This document shows, one piece after another, positions 7,801 to 15,419 of a stretch of 64,000 bases of DNA. The stretch spans positions 1 through 64,000 of the forward strand of contig NZ_CVRP01000002.1 of assembly GCF_001261735.1 (NCBI RefSeq), written 5' to 3'. Position numbers and translations under genes: made by a program. A model generated the notes under the pieces. It worked only from the letters and a program-made list of their open reading frames with translations. It did no database searches and had not been told where the DNA came from. Source of the DNA: Dysgonomonas sp. BGC7 (GTDB lineage: Bacteria; Bacteroidota; Bacteroidia; Bacteroidales; Dysgonomonadaceae). Every line of letters starts with the position of its first letter. Position 1 is the stretch's first letter.

Positions 7801-9513
7801 ATGGTGTATACTGTTTTAGAATCAGCTTTCACTGAGTTGAGTAAATCTGAATCTATTATAAGGGATTTCAAAGACTTAAAGAAGGGATATATAGAGAAGT
7901 GGGAATTTAATACTGAGATACAAGTGAATAGTTTCCTTGTTGAGGTTTCTTTTTACATGTATTTCAAAGAATCTTTTCCTCTCTCCATTCCTAAAATTTA
8001 TGTAACGGAAGATTCTTATAATAAATTAAAATATATACCACATTTAGATAGTGACAGGTCTATTTGCATATTTGAAGAAGATACCTTGATTTTAGATCCA
8101 GATAACCCCAAAGGCATTATTTTAATTTGCTTGAGGCGAATAAAGAAAATTATTCAGGAGGGGTTGGAAGGGAGCAATAGTGATGATTTCAGAAATGAAA
8201 TAAAAGCATATTGGGTTCAACAATATAGCGAAGAACCAGAAGTCAAAATTCTCAGCTACTTGAATTTGCTAAGTATTTATCCGACAGAGACATGTTTGAT
8301 TAAACTAAATAAGCTTGAACCTCACTATAGAGGTTTTAGCTATATTTTATCGGATGAGGCAAAGGTATCTTCCCTATTCTTAGAGTTCTTTAGAGTTAAG
8401 GGCTATAAATTGAAAGAACAGGAAGCCTTATTTTTAAGCGATTATAAATTAGAAGAGCAACCTCCATATTCCATAAAGAACAAAGATTTACAGACAAAGA
8501 TAAGCTGTGAATCATTCCCCTTATTTCGGAAATATATAAACCAATCTTTACCAATAAGTAAATATATTTTCTTTCGTAATGGAGAACATATATTAGGATG
8601 GGTACATACGGCTTTTAATACAAAAAGAAATGGCTTTCGCCCCGGTACGCTAAATAATTGGAAGATATTTACAAATTTTCAAAAGAATGATTATGTAAAT
8701 AGGATATATGTTAATACATATAATAATGATAGGATTGAAAAACGCACAGCTGGAATTATTCAGCCTAAATTAAAGTTTCTGATTGCCGGACTAGGGAGTG
8801 TCGGGTCGAATCTGATATATTTCTTAAATGCAGTGAATTATCCCGATTATAAATTAATTGATGAGGATATCTTGACAATTGAAAATATCGGTAGGCACCT
8901 TTTAGGTATCGATTCTATAAACGCTCCTAAAACTGAAGGAATAAAAAAGTATATCAAGAATACTCGTCCCGATCAAAGTGTGGAAATAAAAACGACTAAG
9001 TTAGAGACAGTTTTACTGCATCATATTGAATTTGTCAATGATAACGACTACGCATTTATTGCCATCGGGAATCAAAACATAGAAAATTATTTACTAAAAC
9101 TTATAAATACAGGTGAGATTACTGTACCTGTATTTATTCTCTGGGTTGAACCATATTTATTGGGAGGGCACTGTCTTTATATTCATCCTGAAAATAAAAT
9201 AACAGAAAATTGCATTTTTGAAAATTATATTTATCTATTTAATGTAATAAGTTCAAGCGAATATAGAGCAAATAATCCATTATTATCTAAAAATGAAGCT
9301 GGTTGCCAAACATCTTATTCTCCTTATTCCCAGAATGACCTTGTTTTGTTTTTGTCGGAAATATACAAAGAGATAAATAGCATAATAAAACGTACTAGTA
9401 AAGAAAGCGTTGTTATTAGGTGGACAGGAAATACGCTAATTGCAGATGAACTGAATATATCGTTAAATAGGAATATAGGTAAATCATATAGTTATCAAAT
9501 CACTAAGTTATGA
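7801..9513 (+). CDS. cap2: CBASS Cap2, E2-E1 fusion ligase for the CD-NTase
   Basis: A 570-residue ubiquitin-transfer-like enzyme. The N-terminal E2/UBC-like domain (about 1-150) has 'FPLSIPKIYV' and the active Cys89 in 'DSDRSICIFEED'. A linker region follows, then an E1/ThiF adenylation domain with the nucleotide loop 'GLGSVGS' (330-336) and catalytic Cys502 in 'NEAGCQTSYSPYS'. In type II CBASS, Cap2 adenylates the C-terminus of the CD-NTase and conjugates it to other molecules, priming the cyclase. The start codon directly follows the cyclase stop, and the last four bases overlap cap3. Both catalytic cysteines are retained, so the enzyme looks functional. Confidence 0.92.
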   Translation: MVYTVLESAFTELSKSESIIRDFKDLKKGYIEKWEFNTEIQVNSFLVEVSFYMYFKESFPLSIPKIYVTEDSYNKLKYIPHLDSDRSICIFEEDTLILDPDNPKGIILICLRRIKKIIQEGLEGSNSDDFRNEIKAYWVQQYSEEPEVKILSYLNLLSIYPTETCLIKLNKLEPHYRGFSYILSDEAKVSSLFLEFFRVKGYKLKEQEALFLSDYKLEEQPPYSIKNKDLQTKISCESFPLFRKYINQSLPISKYIFFRNGEHILGWVHTAFNTKRNGFRPGTLNNWKIFTNFQKNDYVNRIYVNTYNNDRIEKRTAGIIQPKLKFLIAGLGSVGSNLIYFLNAVNYPDYKLIDEDILTIENIGRHLLGIDSINAPKTEGIKKYIKNTRPDQSVEIKTTKLETVLLHHIEFVNDNDYAFIAIGNQNIENYLLKLINTGEITVPVFILWVEPYLLGGHCLYIHPENKITENCIFENYIYLFNVISSSEYRANNPLLSKNEAGCQTSYSPYSQNDLVLFLSEIYKEINSIIKRTSKESVVIRWTGNTLIADELNISLNRNIGKSYSYQITKL

Positions 9514-9962
9514 CTCAGATAATTGAAAGAGGAAAATACAAAGTACATGTTCCAGAAAACGTTATCTCCATTCTAAATATGTATAAACAGGATAAAAACC
9601 ATAAGAAAGAAGCAGGTGGAATAATATTGGGCTCTGTATCAAATGACTATAATATATACATCTCTAAACTGTCATTACCTTCTGTTTTTGATAAAAATAA
9701 CCGATATTCATTTGAACGGGATAAAAAGGTTGCACAAATATTAATTAACTATGAGTTTCACAACTCGAAAGGTAGAACTATATATCTAGGAGAGTGGCAT
9801 ACTCATCCAGAAAAATATCCGATACCGTCAAAAGTAGATATTGATATGATACAAGAGCAATATAAAGAAAATCACATAAATGATGAATTCTTAATACTAT
9901 TTATAGGTGGTCTTGAAGGGTTTTATTTAAGTATATATGATGGACATACATTGATGAGTTGA
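9510..9962 (+). CDS. cap3: CBASS Cap3, JAMM isopeptidase
   Basis: A 150-residue JAB1/MPN/Mov34 metalloprotease. The full zinc motif is visible: Glu34 before 'AGGIILGS', then H97-x-H99 followed by seven residues to Ser107 and two to Asp110 ('WHTHPEKYPIPSKVD'). Cap3 removes the cyclase from its Cap2-made conjugates and so restrains the system. The ATG overlaps the cap2 stop (ATGA), a translational coupling. It completes the order effector, cyclase, Cap2, Cap3 of a long type II CBASS operon. No further CBASS gene follows; the next gene starts 181 bp downstream. Confidence 0.92.
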   Translation: MTQIIERGKYKVHVPENVISILNMYKQDKNHKKEAGGIILGSVSNDYNIYISKLSLPSVFDKNNRYSFERDKKVAQILINYEFHNSKGRTIYLGEWHTHPEKYPIPSKVDIDMIQEQYKENHINDEFLILFIGGLEGFYLSIYDGHTLMS

Positions 9963-10143
9963 TGTGGTATAAATACTGTTCTTTTGGATCTATACAGAGA
10001 TACAAAAAACTGCCTGGTGATATAATTAAGAAGGTAATGTGGTAAAAAAAACATACATTTGCAATATCAGAAGGATTATAATTTTGATCTTGATTTAATA
10101 TCTAATATATAAATACGAATACAAACAGATTACAATTAATTAT

Positions 10144-10437
10144 ATGTTTATACAAACAGACTTTAATATAAGCAAGTGTTTTGAAAATTTAGGGTTCAAG
10201 AGAATTAAAAAGGACACTTGCCACCATGTAGAAAAAGATAATATTTCGATCTTCTATTATAAACATGATAAACTATCTATAAATACAGGGGGAGGTATGG
10301 ATATGCAGGTGTTCAAGGGAAGTGAATTAATCTATCATGGGCTTACTCCAACCTCTGAAGAATCTTTGCTGCTTTTATTGGATTTACTTTTCCCATCTTC
10401 AGATTTAATAAAAAAGATAGAGATGGCTTTCGACTGA
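10144..10437 (+). CDS. Hypothetical protein, 97 aa
   Basis: A small acidic-to-neutral protein without signal peptide or membrane segment. It reads as an alternating beta-strand N-terminal half ('FIQTDFNISKCFENLGFKR', 'ISIFYYKHDKLSINTGGGMD') and a helical tail rich in Leu ('EESLLLLLDLLFPSSDLIKK'). I do not recognise the family. It lies between the CBASS operon (181 bp upstream, with no gene in the gap) and the SusD-like lipoprotein (35 bp downstream), so it could be a late CBASS passenger or part of the next unit. Codon use is AT-rich like both neighbours. The length and good frame make it a probable real gene. Confidence 0.5.
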   Translation: MFIQTDFNISKCFENLGFKRIKKDTCHHVEKDNISIFYYKHDKLSINTGGGMDMQVFKGSELIYHGLTPTSEESLLLLLDLLFPSSDLIKKIEMAFD

Positions 10438-10472
10438 TATAAGAATTTTTTTATTCAAAATAAAAATATAAC

Positions 10473-12386
10473 ATGAAAAAAACTTTACTATTCTCATTCC
10501 TTATTGTACTCATACCTCTTTTATGTTTTATATCATGCAGCAATGATGATAGCCAAGAAAATGTAAACATTGGCAGTATTAAGGGGTTGGTTGAAAAGGG
10601 GCCTTTTGTTTCAGGATCTTCTGTCAGTATCTATGAACTGGATAATAATCTAAATGCAACAGGGCGTGTATTTGAAGCTAAAACAGATAATGAAGGAGCT
10701 TTCTCGATAACGACATCGACATCTTTAGTCTCTAAATATATTAAGTTGTCTGTAACCGGATTTTACTTTAATGAATACACCGGTCGTTTATCTGATGCTC
10801 CGGTTTCTCTGGAGGCGATAAGTTCTATTGATAATGTAGATAAAGCAAATGTCAATGTCAATACTCTAACGCATTTAGAAATGCCGCGTGTTATAAATCT
10901 CGTATCTTCGGGCAAAAGTTTTCAAGAGGCAAAACAGCAAGCACAAAAAGAACTATTGAATGCTTTTCTAATAACCAATCAACTAATGATCCCGGAGGAG
11001 ACCAGTATAACAGCCAATAATACATCTGCAAATATATTGATAGCAATTTCTTCTATTCTATTAAATGAGAGGAGTGACGCTCAATTTACTGAATTTATGA
11101 GTACATTGAGGAATGATCTTTCTGATGGAACAATAACTCAAGACACTAAAAATAAAATTGCAGAATCAAGCCTTAAACTAAGTTATTCCAATATCAAAGA
11201 TAATATCAAGAAAAGATATGACGAATTAGGTAAAACTGTTGAAATTGGAAATTTCGAGTTATTTATTGATGGTGATGGTGACGGGCAAATTGGTGATACA
11301 TACGAGGAAAATAAACCGAATGATGTTATCACAACGGAGGATGTCTTTACGTCAGAGCAAATGGTGAAACAATTCTGTACTGCCTCTGTAGCTCAATTAT
11401 ATACATTTATCCAAAACCAATACTTATTCGACGGGGTATATACAAATACCGTTAGTAGCGATAATCTTAACCGTTATTACGAATTAAAGTCAATTTACGA
11501 GCATAATCTCACATCATATATGGCTTTACCTAGTGACTTGTGGAGTTCTACTTATAAAGCGATAAGATATGATAATACACTTATAGAAAAATCAGGTGAA
11601 ACTAATTTAGATTGGTTCAAAAAATATCAATATTATTCGAGAGTTTTCCGGGCATATAAATATTTAAATATGGTAACTCTATGGGGTGATGTGCCTTTAG
11701 TTACATCTTCAAATATTATAGACAACCCTTATTTCGCTCGCGCTCCGCAAAAAGAGATCTTGAATTTTGTTATTAATGAGCTTGAAAGTGCCTATCAGAA
11801 TTTACCGGAGAGCAGCTATCAATTTGAATGTTCTAAATATTTTGCAAAAGCGGTTCAGGCAAGAGCATTTTTACAAAATGAAGAATACAATAGAGCTTTG
11901 GAAGCCGTCAATATTATAATTAATAGTGGCAAGTTCTCATTAAGCAATGATATTAATTCTATATATGCAGGGAACAATAAAGAAAATATTTTTGAATTGC
12001 CAAATTCAAATGACTATTCAAGTATCCCTTATCGTGATTTAATTAAAAAAGGAGATAATATAGCTGTTTGCCGTTATTCCGATATTTTATTGATGGCATC
12101 CGAAGCAAATCTTAAATTAGGTAATGCGAATCAAGCTATTATTTATCTAAATCAAGTTCGTAATAGAAATGGACGTACCTCAATCAATAGTTCATCTAAT
12201 ATAGAAGATGCTTTAATAAATGAGTGGAAAGAAGACTTGAAAAATGAGGGCCTGTATTTTTATGCATTGAAACGCTTTGATAAAGCTAAACAAGTATTAG
12301 ATATTTCGGAAAATAAACTTTTGTTACCAATTCCGATATCGGAAATGAATGCTAATCCTAAAATGACGCAAAACCCGGGATACTAA
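10473..12386 (+). CDS. Chimeric lipoprotein: regulatory-like N-domain fused to RagB/SusD
   Basis: A 637-residue surface lipoprotein with signal peptide and lipobox 'LLCFISC' (Cys22) followed by 'SNDD'. Residues about 30-120 form a carboxypeptidase-regulatory/Ig-like fold ('SIKGLVEKGPFVSGSSVSIY', 'TDNEGAFSI'), 120-260 are helical, and an EF-hand-like 'DGDGDGQIGD' loop precedes a C-terminal RagB/SusD region (about 285-637: 'WSSTYKAIRYDNTLIEKSG', 'YRDLIKKGDN', 'RYSDILLMASEANLKLG', ending 'NPKMTQNPGY'). SusD proteins bind glycans with a SusC channel, but no SusC gene is nearby. The usual SusD N-terminus is replaced. It may bind a substrate for another receptor or be cargo of the element. Confidence 0.75.
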   Translation: MKKTLLFSFLIVLIPLLCFISCSNDDSQENVNIGSIKGLVEKGPFVSGSSVSIYELDNNLNATGRVFEAKTDNEGAFSITTSTSLVSKYIKLSVTGFYFNEYTGRLSDAPVSLEAISSIDNVDKANVNVNTLTHLEMPRVINLVSSGKSFQEAKQQAQKELLNAFLITNQLMIPEETSITANNTSANILIAISSILLNERSDAQFTEFMSTLRNDLSDGTITQDTKNKIAESSLKLSYSNIKDNIKKRYDELGKTVEIGNFELFIDGDGDGQIGDTYEENKPNDVITTEDVFTSEQMVKQFCTASVAQLYTFIQNQYLFDGVYTNTVSSDNLNRYYELKSIYEHNLTSYMALPSDLWSSTYKAIRYDNTLIEKSGETNLDWFKKYQYYSRVFRAYKYLNMVTLWGDVPLVTSSNIIDNPYFARAPQKEILNFVINELESAYQNLPESSYQFECSKYFAKAVQARAFLQNEEYNRALEAVNIIINSGKFSLSNDINSIYAGNNKENIFELPNSNDYSSIPYRDLIKKGDNIAVCRYSDILLMASEANLKLGNANQAIIYLNQVRNRNGRTSINSSSNIEDALINEWKEDLKNEGLYFYALKRFDKAKQVLDISENKLLLPIPISEMNANPKMTQNPGY

Positions 12387-12647
12387 GATTAGTATATCTG
12401 AAAGGAGCTTCTGTCATAAGGGGTTAATTATATAAAAGACATGCCAGTGTTTATTTGCTTGTTTTGCATCCATAAAGAAAGAAAGAAAGAAACAAACAAG
12501 CAAAATACCACAAATGGTTCTGAGCTTTTTCCTATGCAGGAGACGGCTAGTTTCACTCTGATATAGTAGAAGTATCTATTTCAGAAGAGCGAGGTGCCAA
12601 ATAATTTCTGTTTCCCTTTTAGCATACCCTTTTACCCGACAGATTAT
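12387..12647. other. Gene-free stretch with GAAA microsatellite and hairpin
   Basis: No coding frame of interest. It holds an 11-bp inverted repeat (TTTGCTTGTTT at 12455-12465, AAACAAGCAAA at 12494-12504) whose 28-nt loop contains four or so GAAA units (12476-12492). The hairpin could terminate the SusD-like gene, 69 bp upstream. The tetranucleotide run may vary by slippage but is not inside a gene. Confidence 0.45.
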
Positions 12648-12828
12648 GCTTCGCACCATATCCCTTTGGCGAAAATACATGGATAAGCCAAGCGGTCAAA
12701 TTCAGGCTCTACGAGTTTAGCAGAAAATACTACACCCTGCGTTATCACTCCGGTATAGTATTTCCTGCTAAAAATTTGACGCTTAACTTTCCTCATCTGT
12801 GGAGCCAAAGGGACATAGCATGCGAAGC
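12648..12828. repeat. 181-bp nested palindrome
   Basis: Four pairs of arms are nested in register: 12648-12655/12821-12828 (GCTTCGCA), 12662-12670/12804-12812 (CCCTTTGGC), 12695-12702/12773-12780 (GTCAAATT), and a long central pair 12716-12736/12752-12772 of 21 nt with two mismatches and a 15-nt loop. In a minus-strand transcript both mismatches become G-U pairs, so the central helix would be continuous. No long reading frame crosses it. It could be a structured RNA, a cruciform, or an origin or nick region. It lies 129 bp from a broken excisionase copy. Confidence 0.6.
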
Positions 12829-12956
12829 CGACATCCGACGCATAGGATACAGGGCCGGCTTAAGGTCAACTCAATAAAATACAAAAGAGAGGGGAACAAA
12901 AGCTGCTCCCCTCTTCCTCTGCATAAGACCGGATTGTCATAATACTCCTTTTCTCG

Positions 12957-13050
12957 TCCTACTGCCCTCCCTTACGGTAGTTCTCCTCCAATAGCTTCTG
13001 TATGTCTGATTCTCTCTACAGGGACTTACTGCCTACCTGTATTTAGAGAA
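12957..13050 (-). pseudogene. Excisionase-type HTH gene, 3' fragment
   Basis: About 30 codons reading 'IQVGSKSL(stop)RESDIQKLLEENYRKGGQ' that closely match the end of the intact HTH gene at 14433-14729 ('IQLGGKVLYLESDIQKLLEENYRKGWQ'). DNA identity is also high over the last 60 bases. It has an internal TAG and no N-terminus. It is therefore a partial, decayed copy of the excisionase gene. Together with that gene it brackets the toxin-antitoxin pair in direct orientation. Confidence 0.8.
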
Positions 13051-13143
13051 AAAAGCTATGTGTTTATAAGCTTTTTCTTACAGTCAGATACAGCCCTTTG
13101 AAATTATACAGATTGAGGATTTTTATCTATTTATGCGAACAAC

Positions 13144-13839
13144 TCATCTTATGCCCCTGCTCTTTCTTCTGGGAATTTGAACCCGTTCCTCTTTTTGTGC
13201 TTTATTCAACACATCAAAACGCTTGTTTTCTTCCTTGGTCATAGCTGACAAACGGATGGTAATATCCTCCCAGTTGAAGTCCTTACCTAAAAGGTCTATC
13301 TTTTCCGTAAAACGGATATCATCATAATAACTAAGACCTTTGGCTGCGCGATAGGGGTTTGTCTGCGGATATTTTGTTCCGAATGCCGTCAGCATTTCTT
13401 TTAGCGATAAATACCCCGATAAATAAGCCACATCGATAAAGTCTTTCAACCGGGTACCATTGTCGGCAATAGCCGATAGTTTCATCGCTGCAATATCCTT
13501 CAGACTGTATAAGCGTATACCATCATCCTCTATTCTAGCTTCTACATCCGGATAATCGTGGCGGATGAAATCCAGTTTGACACCCTTAACTTCACCTTTC
13601 AGGCTGAGTCCTTCGCGAAAGTCACCTCTGAAAGCATATTTATCCTGTAAATATTTTTCAAGCCATGAGGGATTGAATTCTTCTACGGTAAATAAATCAA
13701 GGTCGATGCTTTTTCGGTGTCCGATAAGCAATGACAAAGCAGTACCTCCGGCCAATGAGAATTGATCGAATACGGTATCACTCATAATAGATTTTAAGAG
13801 TTCATAAGTGCCTGTCTCGACTGTTTGCGTATGTAACAT
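13144..13839 (-). CDS. AbiEii/AbiGii-family nucleotidyltransferase toxin
   Basis: A 231-residue toxin of the AbiE type IV toxin-antitoxin/abortive infection family. The nucleotidyltransferase core is visible as 'SLAGGTALSLLIGHRKSIDLDLFT' split into the GG-T-ALSL loop and D-L-D metal ligands around residues 28-52; 'DDGIRLYSLKDIAAMKLSAI' is the typical third motif. Such enzymes transfer nucleotides and arrest growth, which limits phage. It overlaps the upstream antitoxin-like gene by 46 bases on the same strand, so the two are translationally coupled. A downstream ATG at residue 19 would avoid the overlap. The C-terminal tail is basic ('RRKSRGIR'). Confidence 0.85.
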   Translation of the reverse strand: MLHTQTVETGTYELLKSIMSDTVFDQFSLAGGTALSLLIGHRKSIDLDLFTVEEFNPSWLEKYLQDKYAFRGDFREGLSLKGEVKGVKLDFIRHDYPDVEARIEDDGIRLYSLKDIAAMKLSAIADNGTRLKDFIDVAYLSGYLSLKEMLTAFGTKYPQTNPYRAAKGLSYYDDIRFTEKIDLLGKDFNWEDITIRLSAMTKEENKRFDVLNKAQKEERVQIPRRKSRGIR

Positions 13840-14120
13840 TTGAGATCCTCCTTCTTTAAGTTAAAAGCGGTACAAACAAAAGCAATATCTTTATCGGAAA
13901 GGATCAATACTTCATCCCGTATGATTCGTCTGACTCCATCCATTCCCCCGTAAAGAGCGAACAAGGCATAATAATCTTCATCCCAGCCCCTTTCTATAAC
14001 ACGCTCTACTACCAGAGCCCTCATATATTGCCAGTCAAAACTGCAAAGGTCATATTCCCACAATAAACTGTGCCTTACCTTTGGCTGGTGTTTGATTTGT
14101 TCTTTCCAGTCAGACCACAT
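13794..14120 (-). CDS. DUF6922-type partner/antitoxin of the AbiEii toxin
   Basis: A 108-residue cytosolic protein beginning 'MWSDWKEQIKHQPKVRHSLL', then 'DFDWQYMRALVVERVIERG'-like and 'GVRRIIRDEVLILSDKDIAFV' helices. Proteins of this kind regularly precede AbiEii toxins in Bacteroidetes (DUF6922 by recall). It is the first gene of the two-gene operon and overlaps the toxin by 46 bases. It is expected to neutralise the toxin and perhaps bind DNA at its promoter. No separate wHTH antitoxin of the AbiEi type is seen. The residue motif quoted second is approximate; the actual sequence has 'SFDWQYMRALVVERVIERG'. Confidence 0.7.
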   Translation of the reverse strand: MWSDWKEQIKHQPKVRHSLLWEYDLCSFDWQYMRALVVERVIERGWDEDYYALFALYGGMDGVRRIIRDEVLILSDKDIAFVCTAFNLKKEDLKCYIRKQSRQALMNS

Positions 14121-14281
14121 AATGCATTTTTTTATTTGTTAGAACAAAAATAAGTATTTCTATCCGAATGGGGTCTATTATAAAGAGTTAATTGCTATTG
14201 TCATGCTGCTTCTATTCATGATTAAACAAAATTGATTAAATAATGATTCTCTTATTTATCCGTCCACGAATGAACAGCAAG

Positions 14282-14379
14282 CCGGTAAAACGCCAAAGCC
14301 GAAGCCCTAAAGGGTTTTCCTGAACAGGAAAAGCTTTGTCTTATTTACCATTGCCTGGCTGTATGGTAAAAGTTACCGG
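14282..14379. repeat. Second nested palindrome, next to the excisionase gene
   Basis: Nested arms CCGGTAA/TTACCGG (14282-14288, 14373-14379), CAAAGC/GCTTTG (14294-14299, 14333-14338) and TTTTCCTG/CAGGAAAA (14315-14322, 14325-14332; 2-nt loop) form a 98-bp cruciform-like structure. It starts the 312-bp gene-free gap 14121-14432 and ends 53 bp from the 3' end of the HTH gene. The arrangement mirrors the palindrome at 12648-12828 beside the excisionase fragment. It may act as terminator, recombination site or excision-control region. Confidence 0.5.
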
Positions 14380-14432
14380 ATGAAAAAGAAAAAAATAGTT
14401 GGGTTTGGGCTAGCTTAGTCCACATCTGAAGT

Positions 14433-14729
14433 TCACTGCCATCCTTTACGGTAGTTTTCCTCCAATAGCTTTTGTATATCACTTTCCAGGTACAGCACCT
14501 TACCGCCCAACTGAATATAGGGTATCTTGCCTGTGGTCCGATAATCCTGTAATGTCCTTCGGCTAACCTTCAGCCTGTCCGATACTTCAGGATCGCTCAG
14601 AAAACGTTCCCCGTTCAGGGTTGGTTTACATCCTGCCAGTGCTGTTTCTATTTTGTCCAACACCCTGTCCAATGAACCGAAGAACCGTTTTATACGATCA
14701 TTCTCTTTTGTCATAATTTGGTTACTCAT
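14433..14729 (-). CDS. Excisionase-type helix-turn-helix protein
   Basis: A 98-residue DNA-binding protein with a MerR/excisionase-like HTH in its second half: 'SDPEVSDRLKVSRRTLQDYR' followed by the wing 'GKIPYIQLGGKVLYLESDIQ'. Proteins of this family in Bacteroides mobile elements act as directionality factors (like Xis2c/Xis2d of CTnDOT) or regulate excision and mobilization operons. It is second in a two-gene operon; its start overlaps the end of the upstream paralog by 8 bases. A damaged copy of its 3' end lies at 12957-13050. It is too short to have another domain. Confidence 0.85.
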   Translation of the reverse strand: MSNQIMTKENDRIKRFFGSLDRVLDKIETALAGCKPTLNGERFLSDPEVSDRLKVSRRTLQDYRTTGKIPYIQLGGKVLYLESDIQKLLEENYRKGWQ

Positions 14730-15009
14730 ACCTCTTTGATTTTAATTTGTTAATAACTGCTTCCACATCTTCAGGTTTGTAGAATATTTTATGGTTTATC
14801 TGGGTAAAAGACAGTGTTCCGTTATCCCGGTAAGTCTGAAGGGTACGCTTGGAGATATTCAGTATCCGGCACACGTCCTGGTTATCCAACCAGCGGTGCA
14901 GGCTCTTATCCTGATGATCCCCGCACAGTTTTTCCACCCTGTCACAAAAAGCCTCGAAACGGCTCATCATCGCCTCGAAGGTTTGCGCTTCCATGTTTAT
15001 TACTTCCAT
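14722..15009 (-). CDS. Excisionase-type helix-turn-helix protein (paralog)
   Basis: A 95-residue paralog of the following gene with the same fold: N-terminal helical region ('AMMSRFEAFCDRVEKL'), then HTH 'LDNQDVCRILNISKRTLQTY' and wing 'TLSFTQINHKIFYKPEDVEA'. The pair resembles the two small Xis proteins of CTnDOT-like elements. It is the first gene of the operon. Its upstream region (15091-15203) carries 10-bp-spaced ATTTGTC repeats that are good candidates for its own binding sites. An internal ATG at residue 6 is an equally plausible start. Confidence 0.85.
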   Translation of the reverse strand: MEVINMEAQTFEAMMSRFEAFCDRVEKLCGDHQDKSLHRWLDNQDVCRILNISKRTLQTYRDNGTLSFTQINHKIFYKPEDVEAVINKLKSKRYE

Positions 15010-15090
15010 ATACGTTACTTTTTATAATGAATAATTTCGTTTACAATCGCAATATATACCACTAAATAGCAAGTTTTTCCCCTGTGGCAC

Positions 15091-15203
15091 CATTTGTCGC
15101 TATTTGTCGTCATTTGTCACCTTTGAAAAGACTGTCTCGTCCTTGAATAGGTTGACAGGTTCAAATGACAACTAAAAATGAAATAAGACAACTTGTCTCG
15201 TCC
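15091..15203. repeat. Iteron-like ATTTGTC and TGTCTCGTCC repeats
   Basis: Three copies of (C/T)ATTTGTC lie exactly 10 bp apart (15091, 15101, 15111), an inverted CAAATGACA occurs at 15173-15181, and TGTCTCGTCC is repeated at 15133-15142 and 15194-15203. The cluster occupies the 410-bp gene-free region upstream of the two excisionase-like genes. The helical phasing suggests cooperative protein binding, either autoregulation by the HTH proteins or a replication or excision site. Confidence 0.55.
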
Positions 15204-15329
15204 AAGTAGACGGACAAAGAAAGAGTTAATTGTGGGAAGTTTTGGGCACGGCCTCCTGCACTGTATAGAATGGCGCTGATTTGGAAGCGTATGGCGTCGG
15301 TACTCTGTGATTTTCGTTCTCCATAAGAT

Positions 15330-15367
15330 AAAAGCAGCCTGCGGAAATGAATCCGTAGGCTGCTTTT
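15330..15367 (-). terminator. Terminator of the parA-DUF3408 operon
   Basis: Strong hairpin: AAAAGCAGCCT (15330-15340) pairs with AGGCTGCTTTT (15357-15367), with further GCGG/CCGT pairing inside. On the minus strand the stem ends in TTTT. It lies 53 bp beyond the stop of the last gene of the minus-strand operon 17265-15420. Confidence 0.7.
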
Positions 15368-15419
15368 ATTGCCTGTCCGATCTTATATATCTCTACATCT
15401 ATACCTTGCCCGAATATGC

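Noticed and set aside
12476-12492. GAAA microsatellite as a phase-variable switch
   Set aside because: It is not inside or directly before a coding region, and lies in a hairpin loop downstream of a gene.
12648-12828. Palindrome as retron msr/msd or CRISPR
   Set aside because: No reverse transcriptase gene is near, and there are no regularly spaced repeats.
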